Source: Rachycentron canadum (lineage: Eukaryota; Chordata; Actinopteri; Carangiformes; Rachycentridae). Taken from it: a stretch of 64,000 nt of DNA. The DNA lies in contig CM076654.1 of NCBI GenBank assembly GCA_038496675.1, positions 12,689,901 through 12,753,900 of the forward strand, read 5' to 3'. Position numbers and translations under genes: made by a program. The stretch's first letter is position 1; each line of letters begins with the position of its first letter. Below the pieces are notes generated by a model that was not told where the DNA came from, ran no database searches, and saw only the letters and a list, made by a program, of their open reading frames with translations. Shown piece after piece: positions 19,581-32,700 of this stretch.

Positions 19581-19610
19581 GAAACACATATTTTATTTTA
19601 TTTATTTATT
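19490..19610. terminator. Facing poly(A)-signal clusters of gna14 (+) and vps13a (-)
   Basis: Four AATAAA hexamers on the + strand (19490-19565) are followed within 30 bp by three TTTATT motifs (19592-19597, 19601-19606, 19605-19610) that read AATAAA on the - strand. This fits the tail-to-tail arrangement of gna14 and vps13a. Assigning the minus-strand hexamers to vps13a is an inference. Confidence 0.55.
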
Positions 19611-20798
19611 TTTTTTTAAAACAGCAGGGAAAAGAATTAAGCCATTGCAGTGAACATTTTTCTCCCTCAAAACATAAATGACAAACATTAATGGCAATTA
19701 TTTAGTCATATTAAACGGCAATGCACCCCAAAACCAAACCTTTAAAATACACGTAAGAGTAATCAGCAGCTGATTATAATTAGCATTCTTTTCTTTTAAA
19801 TATACTTTTCTCTGCATAATTCATCAACATAGTTGACATTGCATATGTGTGGTATAAAAACATAAAAATCACAAAATTACAATCTGCAATGCCATAATAC
19901 AGACTATTGTGAGTATGGATATATACAGACAGGATTTTGTGAGATCAATATACAGCAGATTAATACGTGTAAGTACAGTATAAAAATAGCATGCGTCTCT
20001 AAATTAACACTTGACAGTCTTTATCTTGCAGAAATTTATAAAAAAAGAAGACAGATATAGAGCAGTAAAAAGAAATAGGGTTTTGTTGACACATATTTTT
20101 AATGAGTAATAGGAAGGAATTTTTAATTAGTATTCCTTTTATATAGTCCAGTAAAAATAATCAGTGTCTATTAAATGTGCCACAGCAACTATAGTTAATT
20201 TGACCTTAATATCATTCATATCATGTTGTTTTCTATCACTGGCTGATGCAGTGTAACAGTGACATCTCTATACCCAAATACAGTTTGTAATATGCTCAGA
20301 GACTGTGAATAAAATCAAGCAGAACTAAATTGAGAGCATTTTAGTCTCAAGCCGAGATTCTAAGATGTGCTTGAAACTTAAGACTTTGTAATATATTTAA
20401 TTAAATAAGTCGTTAAAAACCCCTAATGTGTGCAAAAAGGGTGAGTGTAATCAGAGCAAAGAGAGTGGGGTGATGTTTGGTTCGATGCGTTCAGAGGGTC
20501 TGTGGTAAATGAGCGTTAGTCAGCCGTCCGTTTATTTATCCATTTACAGCACTTCCGTTAGCATGCACACGTACAAACTACTCACTCAGCCTTTCACCCC
20601 AGGCACACACACTAACAGTCAACATACAGTGTCTTTTGTTTGTTTTTAGCATTACTCACACATGGAAGTAAACAAAACTAGCATGCAGTAAAGAAAAAGG
20701 CACTGGCACACACACAGGCTTTGTGTGTGTGTGTTTTGTTTTGTTTGTTTTTTTTTTTAATTTTTAGCTTTTCATCATTTCTTGCTCTTCTTGATGAC
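19611..20798 (-). other. vps13a: vps13a 3'UTR (transcript A)
   Basis: About 1.2 kb on the - strand after the vps13a stop at 20801-20799. It is AT-rich, with an internal AATAAA near 20536-20531 (minus) and the distal hexamer cluster near 19.6 kb. No other gene is seen here. Confidence 0.55.
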
Positions 20799-23700
20799 TC
20801 AGTATTTGGGTAAACTCTCTCTTGCATCCTCCAGTTTGGCCAGAACCCACTGAAGTTAAAGAAGAACCACAATTGTGACAAATTTTAGCACAATCTCACA
20901 ATCATTCAGTGTGTATCCACGATGTCACTCACAAACATACAATACCAGTCGAAAACATTTGGACACACGTTCTCATTCATATGTTTAAAACACATATTGA
21001 ATTACGTGGTGAACAAAAAGTGTTTCAGTAGCCTCCGTTCACCTTGACGACAGCTTTGCATTAACGGTCGTCACCTGGAAACGTTTTCAATTCACAGGTG
21101 TTCGTCCTCAGGATATATTTAGTGGCATTTCTTACCTTCGTCACATGTTTGAGTTGCGTTGTGTTGTGGTAGTGTTGGCATACAGTCACCTTTATTAGAC
21201 AACTGCACTAATCCGTGTTATGTCAATTTGTCAATGTCAATGTCATTTCTTTAAGACATGAAGGTCAATCAACCTGGAAAATTTCAAGAGCTTTGAAAGT
21301 ATCTTCAAGGTCAAAGTGTATCTGATGAGGACTGGCCCAGGTAAAGAACTAAAACTCTGCTGCGGAAGGTAAGTTCATTAGAGCCTAAGAAATCAGCAAC
21401 AATTATCAATTAACATCAACTGTCTGGAGGAGGGGAGGCACGGTGGTACAGTGGTTAGCACTGTTGCCTCACAGCAGGAAGGTTCTGGGTCTGCGGTTTG
21501 CATGTTCTCCCTGTGCCTGCATGGGTTCTCTCTGGGTACTTCCTCCCACAGTCCAAAGACATGTACGTCCAGGTGAATTGGTGACTCTGTGCCTGTAGAC
21601 ACGAGTGTGAGTGTGAATGGCTGTTTGTCTCTGTGTGTCTCTATGTGTTGGCTCTGTGATAGACTGGCAACCTGTCCAGGGTGGACCCCACCCTCGGCCT
21701 ATGTCAGCTGGGATTGGCTCCAGCCCCCCATGACCCTGACAGATAAGTGGTATAGACAATGGACAGATGTGTGGAGGAGACTCAGGCCTTCCCAGCCAAA
21801 TTGCTGCAAAGAAAACTCTGCTGAGGGAGCTCAAAAAGAAGTAGAAGAAGAAATGCTTGTGCCAAGAAACACGAGGAATATATATATATCCAAACCTTTG
21901 ACTGGTACTGTATGTTTGTGTGTTGTGTGTGTTTTAGAGTACAAATAAGAAATTTACCTTTGCTATCTCAGGAGTTTTGAAGTTTATGATTTTCCCAAAC
22001 TCTTTGGCGTGAAAGACTGACTTCACTCTCTCCTGCACAAAACAAGGAGAGCAGCAATCTGTTAAAATCTCTCACAAAAGTTTGATCACATTGGATTTGG
22101 CGAGTTTGGCGAGTTGGCTTCTGTACCTTTGCCTCAATGCGAAGTCGACGGTCCTCTACGATCATTGGCTCCTTGGTGAACTCCTCAAACAGATACTGCC
22201 ATTCGCAGGTCAGCTGGCCAAATGTGCCTTTGGTCACAAAAAATATGCCCCTGGTAGAGAAATTGCAAAGAGAGGGTTAGAAAGAGCCACAATCTCTATT
22301 GGTGGTGAGATAAGTGCTCCCACTTCCTGCTTGTTTATTTTAGCAGCTTTTATTGAAGAGCACAGAAATATTACCTGAATAAGCTTACTCCTTTTTTCGT
22401 ACTCAAACAGCACTCACCTCTTGGTAATCATGAGGAAGTCGGAGTCATTGACCTTGGCATGAGCAAAGTATCTGTACTTGGCAAAACGTCCATTCTCAAT
22501 TTTCTGAAGGAGACAGATAAAATGAGAGCTGAATATTTAAATAAACAACTCTAGTATGAGTATAAATACCAAGATGCCTGTAATATATGAGCTACTATGG
22601 TCATCTGAAAAATACCTGCACAAAACTTTACTCTGATGGAAATGGAAAGTGTTGTGAGGTGGTGAGGAAAGATGGGATGAAACATGGAAAATGGCAGGTA
22701 AAGGTTCAAAGCACTTTATTGAGAACAGAAAGATAGTGAATGACAGAATGATAAAACAAACATTTATTAATGAAGAAAACATAATGATGAGAAATTAATG
22801 AATGTTTAAATAATGACAAAGTTGGGTTTTTTTTGGTGGTTGTGAAAATATGATGAAAGAAATGAAAAGTAGGTACAAAGTAGAAAAGATGAAAGATAGA
22901 CACTACAGAAAAAATAAACAAACCCAAATTAATACACAACTAAAAATATAAAATACATAGAAACACATTGCTTAATTTACTCCAAGGCCTTTCTTTGGTT
23001 TGTTTAAATCCTCCAAAAGTGAACTTCTAACTGACTGACAGCAGGCGGAAAACAACAAAGACTACAGCTGTCACTTCTAGCCTCTAGATATTTTCTTCAT
23101 CACCCTCATCCTCTGAGCCAGTTCTACGCCATTCACTGTACGCCAACCTCCTCTGTGGACACGAGAGAGAAGAGTCAAGGTCAGAGCAGAGAGAACGAAA
23201 GCCTGCATCTGCCCAGACAGCTACTGTCGCAGGCTCCATGTAACCAGCCAATGACAATTCCTTCAGTTCCCTCAAAGTTACTAAAATTTGATTCTTCAAG
23301 TCTCTGGATGCACAACTGAAGGTTTAAACTCCATTTAAGAAAGTCTGACAAGCTTTTCAATGGGACTGGTTAACTATTGTGTGTGAAAAGTACTAATGGA
23401 GGTAAAGTAGAGAGTTTTCATTCTGGTGTTAGTTTAAATCTGTCACACAAAACCACTTAGACCAAGGAGAGAACATGTTTGGCTTTGTCTCTTTTCTATC
23501 AGACAACATTCTTTTGCAAATTTAATTTTTTCTTCATCATTTTGCCTGAAGATCAGTTAATTTTACTTCTGTCCATCTGCTTCGCTGTCACTAGTTTCCC
23601 ACACGTGAATTAAATTCAACCACAATTCATCTGAAGCCTATTTAAGCAACTACAGCGATTGAAACATAAAGAACAAGCATGAAACAGGGAATCTGCTGTG

Positions 23701-26700
23701 ATTAGTAGTAGATCTATAGTTGTTGCCATTAGGCCTAAGTTGGCAGGGGACTAATGTGTTACTAATACAATAATATGCACATAATTCTAGTCTAGGTCTA
23801 AAGCTGCATATACAGATGAGTGACAAATTAAAGGAATGAGGGAACAACCTTTGGTAGAATGTATAATTTTTACAAAGGAGAATTAAAGCTCAATGTCACT
23901 GAAAATGTTACTAAGGTACTTTAAATTGTCACTACCATCTGCCAGTTTTAGAGGCAATCCTGCACATAGGATCCTGCCTATTAGCCAAATAGTATAGCTC
24001 TGACCTGACACTCATGAGCAGATACCTCAACCCACTCCATCCAGCAGGACTGTTAACATCAGCACAAAAACATGACCCAGAGCTTTAAATGAAGCAGAAC
24101 TGAAACACTTTATAGCAACACTTAAATCAACAAATATGAGAATCCCATGCTACTGACACACTGGCTCAGCACCATGTTCAGGTTATGTTCATGTGTTGAC
24201 AACAATATATTCAATGAAATGCCTGCAATAATTATTTTTGCTCAAACCTCTAGGATGACACTTGCATCCAGATGTAAAAACAATTTGCAAAAAAGAACAA
24301 AAATAATGCTGACACACTGCAAGCCACAAAATAAATCATGTTATCTGAGTAATAGTAGAGAGCATGGGGGACTGCACAGTACAACGCAGAACATCTTTTT
24401 CTCCTGTGACTGACCGAAGACAACACCACACCACGACTGGGACACGTCTCAGTTAATGAGCAATATTGCTCTGGGACTGAAAGTGTCACACTCGGCTCCA
24501 CTTTTGCTTATTTTTACTTACTGTGGCTGTAAATGTGTTATTTTACCTTCTTATGTCATAAAACACACCCAAAAAGGTTAATCAATCACAGAGAGCTGAG
24601 CTGACAATCTATAAACAGGAAACTCCAGCATTTACAGATAATCAGTCAATTAATAGCTGTGTGCACGTAGATACATTTACATATGAAAACCCTGACACAC
24701 AACTCCACTAGCACATTTTTGTCCTACCTGGAGCATCTGACTGCCGAGGCCCTCCTTCTCCTTATATGGTCGTATGACTCCATCCTCGTGAATGAAGCGA
24801 GGAGGACGTAGAGATTCCACATCTTGTGAAGTCTCTGCTGCCCTTAAAACAAGAAGAGACACAAAAACACATTTTAAGACAGTTTGTGAAGACAACCGCA
24901 CAGAAAACAGGGCTATATACTGCATTAATGCACACACAGTAAAATTATAGCTCACAACTGATGTTCTAAAAGCAGCAAATGGCAAAAGAATAACACCCTC
25001 ATACATATACAATATTCATCTGTATAATAAACACGTTAATACAAGCATGTCTGTACTACAGACACACAGAAATAACCAGTACCTTTTGATCCCTTGGAAG
25101 GCACTGCTTGCCATGTCAATAATGCCTCCTGTAGGTCTGGCTACTGCACCGACCAGACCTTTTCCAACACCTTTGAAGAAGCCTGCAGCACCTTCCTTCT
25201 GTGCTCCTACAGAATAACATCACATTAATGGAAACTCATGAGAAAAAATTTACAGCTACTTATTTAATATTCTATAATATTTCTTTCCATTTATTTGGTC
25301 AAAATAATTGCACCCCCAAAAATACCTTTAATAGGTTTGGTCACAATCCCTGTAATGCCACTGACAAATCCCTGAAGAGAAAACACAACAGTGTTATCAA
25401 AGAGCAGTTAATCACTCATGGTCGAATTTCCTGTGGCCAGAGGTCAGTTTCAAAGGTGTGTTTTCTTCTGAGCTAACACTATATGCTGTACATACAGACA
25501 CCAGCCCTTTTCCACCCCTTGTCAGTCCCTCTCTCAGGCCACTGGGTTGTTTGTTCATAGCTTCTCGTCTCTTCTGCTGGTATTCCTCATCCATCGTTAT
25601 TGCAGCGACACCTTTAGCCATGGCACCTGTTATCCTGGAGGCTGCACCTGCTATACCCCCTGGACGACAGACATGAATCACAAAAAGTTACTATATTGCA
25701 TGAAATATCTATTTGTTCTTTCATAGGAAAACTGGTCCCCTTAATTCTCTTTATTCCATCTGAGACTAAGGAGCAAAGGTTTTGTCTGTTGAAAACCTAA
25801 ACTAAAACCACAAAAATAGGACAAATGTGATCCACAGAAATCCTGGGATTGGGATCACACCCCATTGAACACAATATTAATTTGTTCTTACCTACAGCTC
25901 CTCCCACTAGAGCCTTTACCCCAAGAGCCATTCCTTCAACAAACTCCTCTGGCCCCTGGATAGCTCCCTGTAAAACCCCAGACAACAGTTACTCATAAAG
26001 AAGACTATCAACACTGCTGGGGCTCTAAAAAGCTATATTATAAATGTTGACTTACACCTGATACTGACATTTATGTAGATCGTTAATAGGTTTTTATTAG
26101 CTGCTCACAAACATAAGGGGCACTATCTTACAAATGCAAGTGTCTTTGCGAGTTTCGGACTGACACAGTCGTCATTTTCCCGTGCAGTGCCCGTGTTCTT
26201 TAAACAGCAAAACACCTGAGCGCCCATGGGTGTGTTGGTGTTAAAATGAGGTGTTGTCAGGAACATTGTTGGTGCTTTGCTGTGTTGAGGCAGCAGAAAT
26301 GGTTTGCATGATTGATAAAATACAATGTGTGTAACAATGAGCACCAAACATTTAATTTGTAATGAAACAGCACTAGTACATTGTTTTACTGCTCATAAGT
26401 ACTTGTATTATATTCCTACCTGATAGGGCTCATAGAAGAAGGCCTCCACTCCCTCTGACAGTCCTCTGATCAGACCAAAGGGATTTCCAAGCACATCCAG
26501 ACCCAACACCAGCACATACATCTGTTTAATAGCCTGAAATACACACACAAGAAACCTGAGTGCCAGTGCCTGGTTTGCTATTTTTATACTGTACAGTTAT
26601 TCATACATATAGTTGAAGAATCTTTTTTTTTTTTAAAGAATCTTTTTTTTTTTTAAAGAACTAAAAATACATAATTAGCTGCATGTTTGTGTTACCTGCT

Positions 26701-29700
26701 TAGAATAATGTCTGACAACCTCCCATTGTAGCTGCTGAGTGGTGCAAAACTGGAAGCTTAACTCAAAGAAGGCCAACCTGGAATAAATGATATAAAAACA
26801 TATCACACAAGAATAAATCAATGCTACAGTGTGTGATATGGGTGTTGTGCAGGAACTTCTTGTGCATTCATACTTAAAAACAACATCCTGCACATCAGTG
26901 AGAGTTGCTCCGATACTCTTCAGCAGCAGGTTGAGAGACTGGACGGGGATGAGTTCTGTATCTCTCTTCTCCTTCAGGCCATCTTCTCCTCCCGAGCTCA
27001 GAGAGAAACTCAGGTGCAGCTGCAAACACAAAAACATTACTCTGCATGACTGTTTCTGATATTAAACTCACAACAGAAATATGCCCTGCATTAGTTTTTT
27101 GTTTGATTCATGTTTCATTTTGTTTAAACAGTACATTAATCAAAAATCTATTTGTTGTTGATGGCAGTGTTGTGATTGATTAGGAATTGTGTTGCTATAA
27201 CTTTGAAACAACAGATTTCACATACCTTGATGGGGGAAATGTGGAAGTACTCATAGAGACTGATGGGAGAGGTATCAGCAGCTGAGACATGGTTCAGTTC
27301 TGTCTTTATATACTCTATGTCTTTCTCAAACAGTTCCACCTGGAGAAATAAAACAAACAAAAATAAACAGGAACATGACTCTAAACAAAAACTGTTGTAT
27401 GTTGACTTCATGTGCGAACATGACTCTAAACAAAAACTGTTGTATGTTGACTTCATGTGCATGAATGTGTGTATCTGACCTCCTGTTCTGAGCTGGTGAT
27501 ACTGGCATTCTCAGGTGTGAACAGGTCCAGGATGGCATAGAGGAAGCCCAGATCAAGCTTCAGATCCATTTCTTGAATCAACACCTTGAAATACCTGAGG
27601 CAGACAAACATTTCAATAAGAACCAAACTGAATAAAGAAAAAATTGTTATTCCGAGATTAATATGCCAACATCTGACTGAAATGGGCTATGTAAGCTTTT
27701 CAAAGTAAGTAAAATTATAGGGAACAGATCTGTCTGCTATAGGTAGTGAGAATTAAATACCACATGAAAAAGTAGCATAAGATGAAAACACAAATGAAGT
27801 GCACTATGAGAAGGAATGAGAAAAGAATCAAGGGAAAACCAATTACTTGATGCGCGAGATATCAGAGTGCCCTGCTGTTCTGGTAACAATGCTGATGTCA
27901 GTCAGAGGTTTGGGTTCTGTAAGAAAAATCATTTTCAATTATAACAGACATTATAATACAGACCAAAACACTGCAGACATACAACATGTAATGCTAAAAT
28001 AAACATGACAAGATGGACAAACAGACCTGAGTCCATGGTGATGGACTTTGGTAATTTTACAGGGTAAAAGACATAGGGGAAGATGGCTCCTGGCAGCTGA
28101 TTCTGGATCTACAGAAGGAAAGGATGTATATGTAAAAGTTGCATATGGATAAAAAAGAAGAATATATTGGATCTTAGTGGAGGAAACAAATAAGTTCAAC
28201 ATTAATCAAAAAATATTTGTTCTATTTCAAACTGCACTTCCTTTCACCTGAATGCGGTGGATTTGGACACGGTAGGCTCTCTGTCGTGGTGAGACGCTGT
28301 ACTCCACCTTTACCCCAGGCAGGAAGTGCCTTCTGAGAGGAGCGTCACATGGCTGCAGCATCCGCATATCCATGCCATTGGGAGTAAAGGACACCTGGGA
28401 GACAGTTTTAAATGCCACCATTTTTAACTTTTAGACCTGCAACTAATTTTTTTTTCACATTTCATATATATTTTTAATTAACCACATGCAGTTGAAACTT
28501 AAAGCATCAAATTTTACCAATTACATGTTACTAGGTCAGGTACATGTAATATACAATATTTAGAGTGTAACCTGGAAGTTGTTTTCCAAGTCGACGATGG
28601 CATTGTCGACAGGTGCAGATTCATTGTACTCTTTGAAGCTGTTCTCCAAAAGCTCAGCTTCTTTAGTGCTCAGAGTCTTCCACCGATTCTTTTTCTTGGG
28701 CTTTATTTCCCACACCACATCAGAGCTACGACGAGAGACACATGAGGTGTAGCGTGTAAAATCATGCAAGCATCAAGTTTAAAACTGTATTATACTTGAA
28801 ACACGACATGGTTTATAGGTAAAAAGTTCTATTGCTACTGTGTTATTCTAGATTAAGCAACTACCTTCAGTTTATCTGCCCTTTAGTAGTTATTTCGTCT
28901 TCAAAGTCTACTTCTCTGACACTTTATTCGGAAATAAAAATTAAAGTCTATAAATCTATGATTTCAATCTAAATGTTACAGTTAAATTTAATTTTAATCT
29001 TATGTCTGATGCTGGATGAACTAAACTGTAAATCAGAGTCAATCTATTTTTTTTACTAACTAACTAATCAGAGTCATGGCTGTGACCATGCCAGGTTTTG
29101 TGCTTTTCATTATATGTTTGCATGTGTATACATGCGTATGTTGCTGGTTATCTACCTTGTGATCCCAATAAAAGAGACCTCCTGGCTGCTGCTATTGTTG
29201 ACCAGAGACACGCCCATGTTCTTCAGGGACAGGATGATTTCCTGTTCAGCCAGCTGCGCCTTCTCACTTTCACAAAGCAGCTTGTAGATACGTTGCTCCT
29301 CAGTGAACAGCACAACGCGCTGGAGACCTTTGGATCACCAACAGATCCAAACCATACTGCTTTAACACTTTATTTATCCCATGGAAACTTCTTCAGTTCT
29401 AGAAATTGTGTTTGTTTTTATGCACTAACAATGAACTCAAAGTGCATCTAAGGGTGAGTGCATTTAAATGGTGTGAGAATTATATTTTAAGTTCCTTGTA
29501 CTTTACCTTCATAAAAGGAGATCAAAAAGAGTTTTCCATCATTGTTTATGTCCTTGCGCAGATCCTAAAGATGTAGGAAAAACAGATGACCAGACACATT
29601 GTTTAAACAAACATCACAGTAACAATTTCACATTTTATCTAAATGCAGAAAGGTTACTTAACTTTTTTCCATACAGAAGATTATTATTTGGTCACAAGAG

Positions 29701-32700
29701 GCAGAAAAATAGATGAAGTAGACTAACTGTATTTATGTATGATAAATATAATCACTAGCACAACAGGTGCAGTTTCACATTAACAGTTTCATCAAAAAAA
29801 AAAAAAAATAGTGTGTGCGTTAAGAAAGAATGCTTAATTAGATGCTACAAAATTTCTCATAACCTACAGATAACACGTAGCACAATGAATTCAACCCTCA
29901 GGGGGACTGTATTTACCAGTTAATCTTTAGCAAACAAGACTGGCTGGATGTACTTGATGGTCTGATTAATGAACACACACTTGTGTTGGAATTCAATGCA
30001 AATACTTAAGCATGTTAAAAGTAGTAAGTGCGATGGTTATGCAAGATCTATGTGCAAGGTACGAATTTTGCTTGGATTCTAAAAGCAGACCAAAGGTGAA
30101 TTGACTTGATATATTTTAATACTCAGGCACAAACATTATTCTGGCCCAGGTACAGTACCTCCTCACTCTTCAGCTTCCCACTGTATGAACCACAATTCCA
30201 GCAAAGCTCTCGGGACCCAGTGGGTTCAGCCCAGGTGTAGTGCACAGCTTTCCCAGCTTCCAGCTCCTCCTGCTGTGTCATCTTCTGAGAGCTGCACGCA
30301 CATGAAACCCACCCAGACACACACATACTGCACATATTAGTGACATTGCTTATAACTGGTAAAAAGTAAGAAATAACGTTCTGATGATTTGAGATGGTGG
30401 TGAGAAAACCATGAAAATGGACAACAGTAAAGTGTAACAGTACAAAAGAGGACCATATAACAGAGCCCCGCCACCAAGAATCTGCTGCCATGACAACCAT
30501 CCAATCCAAAGGTCCTGTCTGACGGAGCACACCAACAATTCCCATGGACAGACAAAAATATGATGGCATATGACAGTACAATAGCCAAACACCCAGAAGT
30601 CCCCAGTATCTCTCCTGGAGAGATAAGGCTTGATTATCCACGTTCACACTAATGCTGATCTGGATTCGGACGAGACAGAGCAGACATAAGAAAATGAAAA
30701 AAAAGAAAGAGAGGAAGTGGGGAAGCCACAGTCTACAGATGGACGTGAAAAATAAGAGAACACTAGTCAAGGCAACAGAACTACTTGAAGAAGCAGGAGG
30801 TGCGATTCCTTTGGCAGAATCCCATCCAGTCAGCAGCATTCAAAACTAGTGTTTCTACAAGTAAAGATGTCACGCTTCATAGGGGACCAAAGGAACATAG
30901 TAACAAATGAGTAAATGAGTTTAGACGTTTAACCTGCTCATTTTCCTCTACTGCAATGATCCCTGTTTTAGATCAGAGTATATTTCTAGGAGAATCATTA
31001 AAATATAATTATTCAATAATTAATAGGTGGATTTCTCTGACTTATTATGGAACATATGGTATTATTACAGTAGAAGTAGTTTGTTATACACATATGTAAA
31101 AAAATTTAAGTATATTGATTACTAGACAATAGTGAAATTGTCTATATCATGTTTGGTCTATACATTATTTATTTTTCATTGCCAGAGGAGGAGCAGATTA
31201 CACAGACAAGTCAGAATCAGAGCGAAAGTGGGTTTCTTCTTCTACTTATCTTTACCTGTACTCTTGGTCTGACCACACTCTGCACTCAAGTGACTGTGAG
31301 ACTAGTCTCTTCATAATAAGAAAAAAAATAATAATATTTAGGTGTTTCTGCCTTCTTTTCATTCTACATTTCATTCTTCCACCTGGGACTGTCTATCTCT
31401 TTTTGCATAAGCATAATGCTTACACCGTATCTTCTATATGAGGCTTGTGTTGCTCATATATCATTCTGAATAACTTTTAATTTACTGCTGGGATACCTGC
31501 TGCGTAGTTAATCTTTTTATTTTACTCTATTTATTGGATTAATTATTTGGTGACCTCTATAGCCTCTTATTTTTTCTGGTCTGTACTTATTATCTTTGAA
31601 TTTGTTTCTAAACACTATTTTTAGTTTCAAGACTGCTTGTTGGATAAAAACCCAGTGCTGTCCTCAACTTTTGTTTGTATGTAAAAACTGTTATATTCCT
31701 TAATTTTTCTCTTCTTAAATCATTTGCACCCACAGAAAGTGTGACAGCAATAAACAACCTAGTCTGCCATGTTTTTTTTTTTTTTTTTAAATCCTCCCCT
31801 CCTATTCTTTATTCCTCATCTTTTTCTCTCTTGAGTTCAGAGTGTGTCAGAAGAGCTTGTCCTTTTCATATTTTTCTACCTGTCCTCCTCCATTGAGAAG
31901 GAGAGGTCGAGCAGCTCGTCAGCCACCCACGTGGTTTCTGTCCGGGCGCTGCATGACCCATAACACACAAACAAACCACTGTCAGCAAAACAAATAATGT
32001 TAGTTATCATTAACTCAATAGTTCAAGATTGCTGCAACAAGAGAAAAGAGTATTGTCATTCAAAAGATATGCAAAATCAGTGAAATGTAAATGTGAATGG
32101 TGTGCTGCTTTACAAAGTTAAAACCTGCTGTTTACAAGAGAAGTAATATGAAAAATCGTTCAGAAACAGAAATTGCTTGGGAGAGCAGAAAACCTCATAA
32201 AAAATGAATGAGTAAGCACGGCACCACTGGCACAACATCCTCTACTGAGTTTTGAGAGATGTTCTGTTTACTTGAGTCTGCATTTCTTAATCTTAATGTT
32301 AATGTGGCACATTGACAAAATCATTCACTGAAACCTTGAACACTGTGAAAGAACATTTACAAATCTTACACCAAATAAGCACTAATGTTGTGAAAAAGAC
32401 AACAACACTTTAGATATTTAGTTTTAAATTTTGCTTCACTAAAATCAATGCATCCTCAGTTAATACTTTGAGTACTTTTTAGTCCTTTTCTCATCCACCC
32501 CCAATCTCTCCCATGCTTCTCAATCAGTTCATATCCTAAGCTCAACAACTAACTTAAGTTTTTCATTTTTGTGTTACATGTTTGATGACATGACATGTTT
32601 CATCCATATAATGTTCATTGTCTACATTCTACCCTTTCAGCCAATCTGCAAGTGACATATTACCCATTAAGTATTTAGTGCTGACACAGTGAAAAATAAT

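Larger units (their letters stand above)
20799..22503 (-). other. vps13a: vps13a exons 72-75: PH-like C-terminal domain
   Basis: Exons: 22418-22503, 22127-22250, 21958-22032 and 20799-20849 (86, 124, 75 and 51 nt including stop; last 111 residues). They encode RYFAHAKVND, the conserved GIFFVTKGTFGQLTCEWQY, RRLRIEAKERVKSVFHAKEF and the end SLPKY. The fold is known as a PH domain in VPS13 proteins. The last intron carries the Tc1-like element. Confidence 0.95.
24728..28394 (-). other. vps13a: vps13a exons 59-71: VPS13_C / ATG2_C region
   Basis: Exons: 28248-28394, 28027-28108, 27847-27916, 27480-27594, 27226-27339, 26874-27019, 26696-26777, 26420-26533, 25892-25967, 25496-25659, 25326-25371, 25083-25206 and 24728-24842 (residues about 2676-3140). 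It includes the highly conserved glycine-rich block EFVEGMALGVKALVGGAVG and TRGGKGLVSGFVSGITGIVT, shared with the ATG2 C-terminal region. In human VPS13A this part localises the protein to mitochondria and lipid droplets. Confidence 0.92.

Noticed and set aside
30123..30839. A 238-codon open frame on the minus strand that runs through exon 55 into its upstream intron
   Set aside because: Only the last part (30159-30291) is a real vps13a exon. The upstream part is hydrophobic, matches no family and overlaps equally open frames in other phases, so it is read-through of a stop-poor intron.
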